Positions 9,282 to 18,152 of a DNA stretch of 40,123 bases are shown piece by piece. Position 1 is the stretch's first letter, and each line of letters begins with the position of its first letter. Position numbers and translations under genes: made by a program. Below the pieces are notes generated by a model. It had not been told where the DNA came from and searched no databases. It saw nothing but the letters and a program-made list of their open reading frames with translations. Origin of the DNA: Lysinibacillus macroides (GTDB lineage Bacteria; Bacillota; Bacilli; Bacillales_A; Planococcaceae). The stretch covers positions 1 through 40,123 of the forward strand of contig NZ_LGCI01000003.1 of NCBI RefSeq assembly GCF_001281525.1, written 5' to 3'.

Positions 9282-9958
9282 ACATTCGTACCTCCTAATA
9301 CACCTTTTTTCATTAATGTTTCATCAATCCAGTCATAATTAAGAGTGCCTGCTTCAATTTGTTCTAGTTGTTTTTTTTCCATCGCTTCGATTCGTTGAGC
9401 CTCCTGTAATACTTCGTTATTTGCTCGCTCATAAGGAATAACAGTAATTCCGTTATCATCACCAATAATTAAATCTCCCGGCTTTACGATAGCTCCTGCA
9501 CAAATAATAGGTACATTGATTTGACCGGGGCCTTCACGGAATGGTCCAGCTGGTGTTGCTGCCTTTGCATATACTGGAAAGCCTAACTCCTTAATTTCCT
9601 CTGGATCACGAATCGCACCGTCAACTACAAATCCAGCAAGTCCTTTTTTCTGCCCAATGGAGCTCATAATTTCTCCTAACAATGCACGATTTTCAAAACC
9701 ACCCCCATCAATGACGATAATATCTCCAGGCTCCGCCATATGTATTGCCTTATGAATCATTAAATTATCGCCAGCCGATGTCTTTACTGTAAAAGCGGTG
9801 CCCTTTAAGCGAATGCCAGGTTTATTAAAATGGCCAATTGAGCTCATACAATTGAAACGTCCTAAAGCATCTCCGATAATCGTTGTACTAATCTCGCCAA
9901 ATGCATCCACTAATTCTTTAGAAACTCTTTTCTCTACAGATTCCATACGATAAATCAT
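9278..9958 (-). CDS. RraA-like protein / 4-hydroxy-4-methyl-2-oxoglutarate aldolase family
   Basis: This 226-residue protein belongs to the RraA-like family (also mislabelled demethylmenaquinone methyltransferase). It contains the acidic-glycine loop VIDGGGFENRALLGEI and, at about residues 120-127, GFVVDGAIRDPEEI, whose Arg and Asp are the pyruvate- and metal-binding residues in HMG/CHA aldolases. Family members split 4-hydroxy-4-methyl-2-oxoglutarate into two pyruvates and can decarboxylate oxaloacetate; true RraA inhibits RNase E. Enzyme activity is more likely here, since the gene is first in an operon and coupled to an aminotransferase. AAAGGGG lies eight bases before the ATG. Confidence 0.82.
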   Translation of the reverse strand: MIYRMESVEKRVSKELVDAFGEISTTIIGDALGRFNCMSSIGHFNKPGIRLKGTAFTVKTSAGDNLMIHKAIHMAEPGDIIVIDGGGFENRALLGEIMSSIGQKKGLAGFVVDGAIRDPEEIKELGFPVYAKAATPAGPFREGPGQINVPIICAGAIVKPGDLIIGDDNGITVIPYERANNEVLQEAQRIEAMEKKQLEQIEAGTLNYDWIDETLMKKGVLGGTNV

Positions 9959-10009
9959 TTTTAAAACCCCTTTGATTTCTGTCTATTCAGAAATTTCTTA
10001 TTTTTCATT

Positions 10010-10038
10010 ATGATAATAGCTCTTTTATTAATTGTAAA
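10010..10038 (-). promoter_or_regulatory. Candidate promoter of the RraA-like/aminotransferase operon
   Basis: On the minus strand, TTTACA (10033-10038) and TATCAT (10010-10015) are separated by 17 bases. The TATCAT box is about 50 bases upstream of the RraA-like ATG. Both boxes are imperfect. Confidence 0.4.
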
Positions 10039-10054
10039 ATTGAATATATTGAGT

Positions 10055-10081
10055 TTTAAAATCGAAAAATTAGATTTTAAA
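10055..10081. promoter_or_regulatory. Inverted repeat, possible operator
   Basis: A perfect 9-bp inverted repeat, TTTAAAATC and GATTTTAAA with a 9-base gap, lies just upstream of the candidate -35 box of the catabolic operon. A related GTCTTTTAAA occurs at about 10101 and again in the pxpA-LysR gap near 1469, so this may be a site for the LysR protein. AT-rich chance matches are possible. Confidence 0.35.
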
Positions 10082-10125
10082 GCCTTATAGATAGAATAAG
10101 GTCTTTTAAAATTGAAATAAAAAAA

Positions 10126-10180
10126 TACTAACACCAGTAGCACAAACCTTAGCTTTGGTTTGCACTACTCTGTGTTAGTA
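10126..10180 (-). terminator. Terminator after the DASS transporter gene
   Basis: A long hairpin has outer arms TACTAACAC/GTGTTAGTA and an inner ACAAACC/GGTTTGC-type stem. On the minus strand it is followed by a run of seven T (10125 down to 10119). It lies four bases after the transporter stop. Confidence 0.8.
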
Positions 10181-10183
10181 TGT

Positions 10184-12037
10184 TTAAAATGGGAAGAAGA
10201 ATGGAATGGCTACCATCATAACAATAAGCATCACAATTTGTAGTGGGATACCTATTCTTACAAAGTCCATAAATTTATAGCCCCCCGCTGTCATAACTAA
10301 TGCATTTGTAGGGGAAGCAATTGGTGTAGCAAATGCCATACTGGCTGCGACTGCTACAGCAATCATAAAGGTGGTAGGGCTAACATCCATTGCAATAGCA
10401 GCACTCATTGCAATGGGGGCAAATAATACAGCAGTCGCCGTATTACTAATAAATTGACCAAAAACGGCTGTTAATAGATAAACCCCAATTAACACGCCAT
10501 AAGGGCCATAATCACCCAATGCATTGATAATGCCATCCGATAGAAGGGTCATGCCCCCTGTTTTTTCTAATGCCGTTGCCATTGGTAGCATGGCTGCAAC
10601 TAATACAATACTTTCAAAGTTCATATTCCCATAGGCATCTTCCATATTGCGCAAGCAGCCTGTTAAAATCATAAGCACCGCGCCAATCATAACCGAAATA
10701 ACGGTTGGGAAAATTTCAAATGCCATTAATATAATCATCAATAGCATAATAATCCCCGCAATACCAGCTTTACCCGTAGCGGCTGCGACACTGGCATGTT
10801 CCTTCGGCTGACCCACAACCACAACATCTTGCGTTTCCCTTGCCAGTAATAAAATTTCATCCCAAGCACCTTGTACTAATATCGCATCTCCAAATTTCAA
10901 CTTATGAGAAACCATATCTTGAAGCTTATAACCGCCTCTACGGTTAATCCCAATAATATTTAAGTTATATTTTTCGCGGAATCCAAGTGAGCTAACTGTT
11001 TCGTTAATAAAGCTTGAATTGGGTGTAAGCAACACCTCGGCAATACCTAGATGTTTGGATACTAATTCATCTGCCTCACCTTTCACCAAGCCCTGCACCT
11101 CAAGATGATAATCCTCGGCAAAGTGGTAAATATCCTCTTCCTCACCTTGTACATATAACTCATCTTTAGCCTGGATTACACTTGTTGGACCTGCCATTTC
11201 CTGATAGGTCATTGGCAGTAAATTGATACCCTCCTGTGATTTTCGATGAATTTTCATCATGCAAAGCGTATACTTAGCTGGCAGCTTTAATTCTGCCAAT
11301 GATGTTGCAATAATGGGTGAATCCTCTGGTACAGAAATTTTAAAGAGCCGATTGTTTAAATCATATTGCTTCATGATTTTCTTAGGTGAAAGCTTGTAGC
11401 CTTCATTTGTTTGTGTACGACTTTGATCTTTTGGTAATAAAATATTACGTACAAGCACTAAGTAGCTAATTCCTGCAATCATCCCAACAATGCCAATAGG
11501 TGTTATTTCAAAAAAGCCTAGCTTACTATAGCCTCGATCCACCAATAATTGATTGACAATTAAATTAGTGGGTGATGCAATCAATGTCATCAGACCTGAT
11601 AAACTTGCGACATAAGACAATGGCAATAAAAATTGAGAAGGGCTGACTTTCATGCTGATCGCGATACTAACAACAATCGGCATCATTAATGCTACCGTAC
11701 CTGTATTACTCATAAAAGCCCCAACTGTTCCTACAATAATGAGCAGTAGTACAAATAATTTCAGCTCACTATTGCCTGACCATTTCAGCAATAATTGCCC
11801 TGCCATCCCTGCAAGACCGGTGCGTAAAATGCCTGCACCCACCACAAATAGCCCTGCAATCATTAACACGACTGAGTTGGAAAAACCGGCTAATGCCTCA
11901 GCAGGTGTTAGAATATCTGTAATAACAAATGCCAAAAGTGACACAATCGCTACAAGGTCTGCGCGTATTTTATTGGTCACAAATGCAAAAATTGTTGCTC
12001 CTAAAATAAGAAATGTTAATGTAAGCTGCACATCCAT
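10184..12037 (-). CDS. DASS/SLC13-type transporter with central RCK (TrkA-C) domains
   Basis: The 617-residue membrane protein has two blocks of hydrophobic segments (about residues 1-200 and 420-617) around a soluble part with two TrkA-C-like domains (about 220-400). Both halves carry the family's SNTGTVALMMPI/SNTATAVLFAPIA and IASPTN/IASPTNALV signatures, the clamshell loops of divalent anion:sodium symporters. Substrates in the family include sulfate and C4-dicarboxylates; RCK-containing members are often sulfate or cation-regulated carriers. I choose the start at 12037 (GAAAGGA just upstream, first helix immediately after). An in-frame ATG at 12076 has no ribosome binding site. It has its own terminator and is probably monocistronic. 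Confidence 0.82.
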   Translation of the reverse strand: MDVQLTLTFLILGATIFAFVTNKIRADLVAIVSLLAFVITDILTPAEALAGFSNSVVLMIAGLFVVGAGILRTGLAGMAGQLLLKWSGNSELKLFVLLLIIVGTVGAFMSNTGTVALMMPIVVSIAISMKVSPSQFLLPLSYVASLSGLMTLIASPTNLIVNQLLVDRGYSKLGFFEITPIGIVGMIAGISYLVLVRNILLPKDQSRTQTNEGYKLSPKKIMKQYDLNNRLFKISVPEDSPIIATSLAELKLPAKYTLCMMKIHRKSQEGINLLPMTYQEMAGPTSVIQAKDELYVQGEEEDIYHFAEDYHLEVQGLVKGEADELVSKHLGIAEVLLTPNSSFINETVSSLGFREKYNLNIIGINRRGGYKLQDMVSHKLKFGDAILVQGAWDEILLLARETQDVVVVGQPKEHASVAAATGKAGIAGIIMLLMIILMAFEIFPTVISVMIGAVLMILTGCLRNMEDAYGNMNFESIVLVAAMLPMATALEKTGGMTLLSDGIINALGDYGPYGVLIGVYLLTAVFGQFISNTATAVLFAPIAMSAAIAMDVSPTTFMIAVAVAASMAFATPIASPTNALVMTAGGYKFMDFVRIGIPLQIVMLIVMMVAIPFFFPF

Positions 12038-12138
12038 GAATTCCTTTCTAACATTAAAAACATTTTTATAATCCATATCTATTTTTATTATAGCTTAGGC
12101 AAGATGATATATGATAAAGTTCACCGTCTTTTCAAAAT

Positions 12139-12168
12139 TAAAAAAGTATGGCGTTTAACCATACTTTT
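12139..12168 (-). terminator. Terminator after the NadD-like gene
   Basis: AAAAGTATGG/CCATACTTTT (12142-12151 and 12159-12168) form a tight hairpin, followed on the minus strand by a T-run. It lies about 14 bases after the stop. Confidence 0.85.
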
Positions 12169-12181
12169 CTTTGCATATTGA

Positions 12182-12796
12182 TTATTTCTGATAAAGATGA
12201 TGTTCTTTAATATAGTCGTAACATGCATCAGGCAGAAGGTATCTTGGTTCTCCCCCCATTGCCAATTCCTCTCGAATATAGGTAGAGCTAATTTCCATCG
12301 CCAACCCCTTGTCAATAAGATGGAACCGTCCATCATCATGATTTCTTAAAATAGGAGAACGGCTAATGGTGGATAGCATATCAATGCCATGTCTTGCCAT
12401 CACAATAAATTTATTTTCCGCTATGAGCGCATCACCTTTTTTCCATAACCCTGCGCCAATATCTCCTAATAAATCTGCACCCATAATAAAATGGACTTCA
12501 TCCTCTAGGTGCTTTTCCCTAAAATATTTCATCGTATCATAGGTGTAGATATTCCAGCCTTCTTGCTCCATTTCATAGGAATCTGCACTAAAACGCTGAT
12601 CTTTCGCAATTGCTAGCTGAACCATATTCCAACGATGCAGATCCTCTGTTTTGATTGTTTTATCCTTACGTTTACTCGAGCACGGTAAAAAAATAACCTG
12701 ATCTAGCTTGCAACGATGTGCAACTGTACTAGCTGTCCATAGATGAACATTGGTGATCGGATCAAAGGATGAACCATAAATACCTATTCTCGCCAT
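12182..12796 (-). CDS. Nicotinate-nucleotide adenylyltransferase-like protein
   Basis: This 204-residue protein is a nucleotidyltransferase of the NadD type (nicotinate mononucleotide + ATP to deamido-NAD). GSSFDP occurs at residues 8-13 and an ISSTYIR motif near the C-terminus, both hallmarks of the family. The active-site HxGH reads T-N-V-H (15-18) here, so the first His is Thr and the conserved Gly is Val, unusual for a housekeeping NadD. It may be a paralogue with altered specificity. A pncA-pncB salvage operon lies 3 kb away, which supports an NAD-related role. GGAG precedes the ATG at seven bases. Confidence 0.72.
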   Translation of the reverse strand: MARIGIYGSSFDPITNVHLWTASTVAHRCKLDQVIFLPCSSKRKDKTIKTEDLHRWNMVQLAIAKDQRFSADSYEMEQEGWNIYTYDTMKYFREKHLEDEVHFIMGADLLGDIGAGLWKKGDALIAENKFIVMARHGIDMLSTISRSPILRNHDDGRFHLIDKGLAMEISSTYIREELAMGGEPRYLLPDACYDYIKEHHLYQK

Positions 12797-13833
12797 TAGT
12801 ATTCTCCGCTACTAAAAATATAAAAAGTGTACATTTTTAAGGTTTTCCCGCTTGCTAGAACATTCCACAGGCAGTACGTTCAATTTAGCCAATCAATTCC
12901 CTACATAGTTTAGAGAAAGAGGCTAGCTACATGTTAAAAGTGCAAAAAATATTGGTGTGCAACCACTGCTAATTATTCATAATACTCCCCTCGATAGTGA
13001 TATACACTGATCAGTCACTATCGAATTTGCATATGCTAATCGGCTATCTGTTAACCAAGTATTAGTTTTTGAACCCTTAAAATGTTTTTATTTATATTCG
13101 CTCTTTGTTTAGTAGCAGATTTTTCACCTCTCTTTTTTAGCTGTTCGTATTCTTATGAAAAAGAGCGTTATCCACTTGCTAATATTCCTCTGTAAGCTGT
13201 TCATATCCTTTCTCTATCCTAATCTGTGGAATGTTTGAACAGGTATATTCATCATTTCTGTAAATACTTTTGGTTTGTATTAGGTCATAGCGACATTTCA
13301 CTACATAATAATTACATGTTACTCATACAGCGTTTACTATACCGTAATTGAGAAGGCCAAAATATTTTACAGCCTTTATAGAAATCAGTAAGTCGAAAAT
13401 ACTAATATTTCCATTGAATTTTATGTGACATTCAAGGATTATACATTGCTAACTTACATCTATTCACATAAAATATTGAATTAATATCATACATAAAGTA
13501 TCTAAATTTTCAGATTAATAGTATAGAATTAGATATATAAAGGACATTCCACTTCATCAAAAGTAATATTTTTACAACATTAAAACATTCATCCACTAGA
13601 ATTACATAATGCTCTCTAACTAATGGTGACTCTCCCCCAAGATATAAGCAGTATTCACACTAAACCATTTATATATTTTCTATACAATAATAAAATGAAA
13701 ATCCTCTCACTTTGAGAAGTTAATTGTGAGATTAGCTTGTTTCACCCTATTCACTATTAGTTACTTGCCCACCCTTTAATTACCTATACATTTTTACGCT
13801 TTATCACTTGATTTAAGAAAGGACGTACTATTT
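12797..13833. other. Gene-free kilobase between nadD-like and chemoreceptor genes
   Basis: I see no convincing coding frame in over 1 kb. It holds an isolated dyad (12991-13024, listed separately), pyrimidine-rich and AT-rich tracts, and the 5' region of the chemoreceptor gene. No recognisable sigma-D promoter (TAAA-N15-GCCGATAT) was found before the chemoreceptor. A deleted or decayed gene is possible but I could not identify remnants. Confidence 0.5.
12991..13024. promoter_or_regulatory. Nested dyad resembling a TetR-family operator
   Basis: TCGATAGTGA (12991-13000) and TCACTATCGA (13015-13024) are perfect inverted arms. Between and overlapping them sits the palindrome ACTGATCAGT (13006-13015). 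Such compact dyads are typical of TetR-type repressor sites, but no regulator or regulated gene lies next to it. Confidence 0.35.
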
Positions 13834-15801
13834 ATGAAAATAACGGCAAAAGTATCAATCGTATCGGCTATCATCTTAGTTTTAATCATTACAATCCTGA
13901 CATTCAATTCAACCATAAATATACAAAAGGTTATCAGCCAATTAGAATCCTCTGAAACAAAAAATATCTCTATTGGTTTAAACAATGAAATTAAAAACCA
14001 ATTTGATTTACTAAGCATTGGAAATACACCTATCATAAATAACCAAGAAATTTTGAAAGCCTTTGCTAATCGTGATCGAGAAACATTAGCGAACTTAACT
14101 TTACCCTTAATGAAGCAATTAGAAGAGCAAGGAGTTAAACAATTTCAGTTTCATTTACCTAATGCCACCTCATTTTTCCGCGTTCATAGCCCTGAGGAAT
14201 TCGGAGATGATTTATCCTCCTTCCGTCATACGGTTGTCAAAGCGAACGATGAGCAAACAATCGTTGAAGGGCTTGAAGGCGGCGTTGCGGGTGTAGGATT
14301 CCGTTATGTTGTTCCTCTTTTTTACAACGGTTCACCTATTGGTACGGTGGAGCTTGGGATGGGCATTACAGAAGGCTTGCTAGAAAAATTTCAGGAAAAT
14401 TACAGTGGAAATTGGACCCTATATGCCATAGAAAATGAAAGCTCCCAATTTATGCTTAGCACTGGGAAAGAAAAAGAATCCTCTATTCCTAAAGAAAATA
14501 TTAATAAATTATTGAATGGCGAAGAAATAGAGTATTTGGACAACACAACAAAAATATTAGCATTTCCGTTAACTGATTTTTCGGGTAAAGTGAAATGGTA
14601 TTTAGAAAGCGAAATCGATTATGCAGCTATGATTACACAGAAAAATTCATATTTATACACGATCTTGATGGCAGGGATTATTATTAGTGTTATTGGTCTT
14701 GCTATTGTCTTTTTATTCCTTCGTCAAATTTTAAAGCCACTCTCTATTATCTCAAGTGATGTGGAGCAAATTGCTGATGGGAATCTTACAATCGAACCAA
14801 AAACATATACCACTAAGGATGAAATCGGTATTCTATCTTCCAGCTTTCATAAAATGACAGCTAATTTAAAGTCACTTATTTTAGGTATTCAACAAAAAGC
14901 ACAGGAGTTATCTCAAAACGCTACCTCTATCAGTCACAATGTTTTAGAATCTAAGGATGAAACGAATGAAATCGTACGCTCAATAGCATCGATTAATGAT
15001 AATACACAACAAGTAAAAGTGGCCTGTGAAGAAACAGCTAAGGCAGTAACCGAAATCTCGCAGGGAATTGTTCGTGTAGCTGATAATACAGCCAATATTG
15101 CAGAGGCAACGAATACAATGAATGACATGACTACACAAGGAAGTAGCTCTGTACAATCCGCCATTGGACAAATGGAGGCCATTCAGCAACACTCCATCCA
15201 ATTTGCCAAAATTATTGGCGAATTAAAGGTCGATTCAGATGAAATTGGGCAGATTATGCAATTAATTAGAGGTATTGCAGAGCAAACAAATTTACTGGCC
15301 TTAAATGCAGCCATTGAAGCTGCTCGAGCAGGAGAAGCTGGCAAAGGCTTTGCTGTAGTTGCTGAGGAAATTCGAAAATTAGCCGACCAAACTTCAAACT
15401 CTGCCTCTAAGGTACGCACGTTAATCGATGAAATTCAAGCAAAAACTGAAGTTGCTGTTCAATCAATGGAATCTAGTAGTACGGGAATACAGGAAGGAAC
15501 TCAGCTTATCTATAAAGTTGGTACATTATTCACGACTATTCAGCATGCTGTACAAAACCTCTCAACAGATATTGATGATTTATCAGCGTTATCTGAGCAG
15601 ATGTCTGCTGGAAGTGAGGAGGTTACAGCTTCTATACAGGAAATTGCCTCTATGTCTGTGCATTCTGCGGACTCATCTAGTCATGTGACAGTAGCTTCAG
15701 ATGCCCAGCTAGCCACAATTGCTGAAATAGCCTTGGCTACTAAAGCATTAACCAATATGTCTCAGGAGCTTGAGAATAACGTAAATATTTTTAAGGTGTA
15801 A
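13834..15801 (+). CDS. Methyl-accepting chemotaxis protein, dCache-type sensor
   Basis: A 655-residue transmembrane chemoreceptor. It has an N-terminal helix (about 7-26), an extracellular ligand domain (about 30-265) with [13 protein letters not shown] and [23 protein letters not shown], typical of a double-Cache (dCache_3-like) sensor, a second helix (about 275-298), a HAMP domain (about 300-352) and a cytoplasmic signalling domain. The last holds the conserved hairpin tip [20 protein letters not shown] and [13 protein letters not shown]. The ligand is unknown. AAAGGA lies ten bases before the ATG. The gene stands alone on the plus strand between minus-strand NAD genes. Confidence 0.92.
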   Translation: MKITAKVSIVSAIILVLIITILTFNSTINIQKVISQLESSETKNISIGLNNEIKNQFDLLSIGNTPIINNQEILKAFANRDRETLANLTLPLMKQLEEQGVKQFQFHLPNATSFFRVHSPEEFGDDLSSFRHTVVKANDEQTIVEGLEGGVAGVGFRYVVPLFYNGSPIGTVELGMGITEGLLEKFQENYSGNWTLYAIENESSQFMLSTGKEKESSIPKENINKLLNGEEIEYLDNTTKILAFPLTDFSGKVKWYLESEIDYAAMITQKNSYLYTILMAGIIISVIGLAIVFLFLRQILKPLSIISSDVEQIADGNLTIEPKTYTTKDEIGILSSSFHKMTANLKSLILGIQQKAQELSQNATSISHNVLESKDETNEIVRSIASINDNTQQVKVACEETAKAVTEISQGIVRVADNTANIAEATNTMNDMTTQGSSSVQSAIGQMEAIQQHSIQFAKIIGELKVDSDEIGQIMQLIRGIAEQTNLLALNAAIEAARAGEAGKGFAVVAEEIRKLADQTSNSASKVRTLIDEIQAKTEVAVQSMESSSTGIQEGTQLIYKVGTLFTTIQHAVQNLSTDIDDLSALSEQMSAGSEEVTASIQEIASMSVHSADSSSHVTVASDAQLATIAEIALATKALTNMSQELENNVNIFKV

Positions 15802-15905
15802 TAAAGTGAATATTTATTCAGAAGTTTTTTGGTCTTTGCTGAATGGTACCTGTACTAAATAAATTTTCATCTACCAACTGAAATAAAAACCTCACTGTTA
15901 AACAG

Positions 15906-15933
15906 TCCCCCTTCCAAATACATGTAAGGGGGA
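15906..15933. terminator. Probable terminator between the convergent chemoreceptor and pncB genes
   Basis: TCCCCCTT (15906-15913) pairs with AAGGGGGA (15926-15933). A second small dyad (CTGTTTAACAG on the minus strand) and a T-rich stretch follow in the pncB direction. The T-run on the plus side is weak, so direction is uncertain. Confidence 0.5.
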
Positions 15934-16040
15934 TTATTGCACTCTTGTAGGGTCCATAGACTGCTCATACACTTGCTGCATGTTCCGCAAATTCTTGTGA
16001 TCGCTACATATGATTACTGGTCACTGCCTCCCATTGTCTT

Positions 16041-17495
16041 TTATCTGCTCAAAACGTTTTCCTTTATTGCCTGAATGCTTGCCATTTTATTGTCCCAGCA
16101 AGCCTGACTTAAATCGACAGGATATTCTTCCGGATTGAGCGTTCGCTTATACTCACACCATAGCAATTGCAAATTTTCCTTTACATATGCCTGTGTTTCT
16201 TGCAGTGTCGGCTCCTGATAAACAATCTTACCATTTTCTATAATCCTTTCATGCAATTCAATTGCTGTAAAGTTTGTGACAAATTTACTAATATACGTAT
16301 GAATAGGGTGGAACATTTTCAAGCGTTGTACTTCCTGAATATTTTCCCCATCCAATGCAATATAGTCCCCTTCAGCATGACCGTTCTCATTATTAATAAT
16401 ACGATATACACGCTTACACCCAGGGGTTGTCACCTTTTCAGGATTAGCTGAAATTTTCATCGTATCAACCATTTTGCCATCCTCATTTTCAATGGACACT
16501 AATTTATAGACGCCACCAAGAGCCGCTTGATCGTACGCTGTAATCAGCTTTGTGCCAATTCCCCAAGCATTAATTTGAGCTCCCTGTGACTTTAAATGCA
16601 TAATTGTATATTCATCTAAATCATTTGAAGCCATGATCTTTACTTGTGTAAAGCCTGCATCATCCAGCATTTTTCTTGCCATCTTTGAAAGATACGCTAA
16701 ATCCCCACTATCTAAGCGAATACCAATAAAATTAATCGTCTCGCTTAACTCCTTCGCTACACGTATAGCATTTGGCACACCTGAACGCAATGTATCATAG
16801 GTATCCACTAAAAACACACAATCCTTATGAGCCGCCGCATATTTTTTAAATGCTGTATACTCATCGCGATAAGCCTGTATCATCGCATGTGCATGTGTTC
16901 CTGATACAGGAATGCCAAATAATTTTCCAGCCCGCACATTGCTTGTAGCAGAAAAGCCACCAATATAAGCCGCACGAGTTCCCCAAATAGCCGCATCAAA
17001 TTCATGAGCACGTCGAGTACCAAATTCCATCACTATTTCCTCGCCTGTTACCTGTTTAATACGTGAAGCCTTTGTAGCAATAAGCGTTTGGTAATTCACA
17101 ATATTTAATAACGGTGTTTCAATTAATTGTGCCTGTGCCAATGGTGCTTCGATTCGTAAAATTGGCTCATTTGCAAAGACTAGCTCTCCTTCCTTCATTC
17201 CTACAATTGTGCCTGTAAACTTCATATCCTGTAAATATTGTAGAAATTCTTTTGGATAGCCCCCTTGTTCACGCAAATATTGAATATCACTAGCGGAGAA
17301 TCCAAAGTTTTCCATAAACTCGATCACTTTTTTCAAGCCTGCAAAGATGGCATACCCATTGTCAAACGGAAGTTTTCTAAAATATAGCTCAAAAATAGCC
17401 TTACGTTGATGAATACCATCCTGCCAATAGGCTTGAGCCATATTTATTTGATATAAATCTGTGTGTAGCATAAAGCTATCATCTGTGTATGTCAT
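16041..17495 (-). CDS. pncB: Nicotinate phosphoribosyltransferase
   Basis: The enzyme joins nicotinate to PRPP, giving nicotinate mononucleotide in the Preiss-Handler salvage route. The 484-residue protein has the opening LHTDLYQINMAQAYW, the EFGTRRAHE block with the conserved arginines, the phosphate-binding GIRLDSGDLAYLSK segment, and a C-terminal extension typical of Bacillales PncB. GGAGGG precedes the ATG. It follows pncA by 21 bases on the same strand, so the two are one transcription unit: nicotinamide is deamidated by PncA and the nicotinate captured by PncB. Confidence 0.95.
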   Translation of the reverse strand: MTYTDDSFMLHTDLYQINMAQAYWQDGIHQRKAIFELYFRKLPFDNGYAIFAGLKKVIEFMENFGFSASDIQYLREQGGYPKEFLQYLQDMKFTGTIVGMKEGELVFANEPILRIEAPLAQAQLIETPLLNIVNYQTLIATKASRIKQVTGEEIVMEFGTRRAHEFDAAIWGTRAAYIGGFSATSNVRAGKLFGIPVSGTHAHAMIQAYRDEYTAFKKYAAAHKDCVFLVDTYDTLRSGVPNAIRVAKELSETINFIGIRLDSGDLAYLSKMARKMLDDAGFTQVKIMASNDLDEYTIMHLKSQGAQINAWGIGTKLITAYDQAALGGVYKLVSIENEDGKMVDTMKISANPEKVTTPGCKRVYRIINNENGHAEGDYIALDGENIQEVQRLKMFHPIHTYISKFVTNFTAIELHERIIENGKIVYQEPTLQETQAYVKENLQLLWCEYKRTLNPEEYPVDLSQACWDNKMASIQAIKENVLSR

Positions 17496-17516
17496 GGCTA
17501 TCCCTCCATTTGTCTA

Positions 17517-18068
17517 TCAAATAACTGTTGCACCTAATGTATGCTCAAAATGACCTAAAGCCCATTCATGTCCGACTTGGTTAAAGGATGCAACCGCATT
17601 TTTATGAATAACAATTTTAAATCCTTTATTATAAGCATCTACTGCTGTATGAAGAACACAAATATCTGTACAAACACCCACTAAATGCAGCTCAGTGATG
17701 CCCCTTTCACGCAATTTTAGCTCTAAGTCTGTTCCTGCAAAAGCAGAATATCGTGTTTTATCTATATAGTAAACATGATCCTGCTCTCGATTTTCTTCAT
17801 ATAGTGACTGTAGAGCCCCATACAGTTCTCTACCTTTTGTCTCCCGAATATTATGCGGTGGAAATAGCTTTGTTTCTGGATGGTAAATATCTCCTTGTTC
17901 GTGAACATCTATCGCAAATACCGTAAAGTCCCCATTCATAATAAATTCCTTTGTTAACGCTACATTTGCTTGCTCTAGTAGCTGTCCCGGTTCTCCACAG
18001 GTTAAAGCTCCATCCGATGCAACAAAATCCACTGTATAATCAATATTAATCAATGCACGCTTTGTCAT
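17517..18068 (-). CDS. pncA: Nicotinamidase (isochorismatase-like cysteine hydrolase)
   Basis: PncA hydrolyses nicotinamide to nicotinate and ammonia. In this 183-residue protein the catalytic triad can be read as Asp10 (ALINID), Lys104 (YIDKTRY) and Cys137 (GVCTDICVL). Metal-site residues Asp54 and His56 (AIDVHEQGD) and His72 are present. Length is normal for the family. It sits between the NrtR-like gene and pncB, and the gap before it contains a copy of the operator-like element also found before the NrtR gene, so it may have its own regulated promoter. Confidence 0.92.
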   Translation of the reverse strand: MTKRALINIDYTVDFVASDGALTCGEPGQLLEQANVALTKEFIMNGDFTVFAIDVHEQGDIYHPETKLFPPHNIRETKGRELYGALQSLYEENREQDHVYYIDKTRYSAFAGTDLELKLRERGITELHLVGVCTDICVLHTAVDAYNKGFKIVIHKNAVASFNQVGHEWALGHFEHTLGATVI

Positions 18069-18095
18069 TATTTCATCACTCCATTTTATTAATTA

Positions 18096-18118
18096 GTAAT
18101 GCAAATATTACAAATTAC
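18096..18118 (+). promoter_or_regulatory. Operator-like element, copy 2 (before pncA)
   Basis: GTAAT-N6-ATTAC (18096-18111) followed by AAATTAC. The same 23-base layout occurs in the other orientation at 18984-19006, upstream of the NrtR-like gene, with 18 of 23 positions identical. It lies about 28 bases before the pncA start. A binding site for the NrtR-like protein is the simplest reading. Confidence 0.6.
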
Positions 18119-18152
18119 AAAATTTAAAATAATCAGGAAAGACAGCTCTTTC

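Noticed and set aside
9961..10143. 60-codon minus-strand frame upstream of the RraA-like gene
   Set aside because: It covers the promoter and inverted-repeat region plus part of the transporter terminator, lacks a ribosome binding site and is dominated by AT-rich codons.
13560..13833. Sigma-D promoter before the first chemoreceptor
   Set aside because: No TAAA-N15-GCCGATAT-like sequence could be found.
14934..15419. Several antisense frames inside the first chemoreceptor gene
   Set aside because: They mirror the repetitive heptad coding pattern of the signalling domain and lack start signals.
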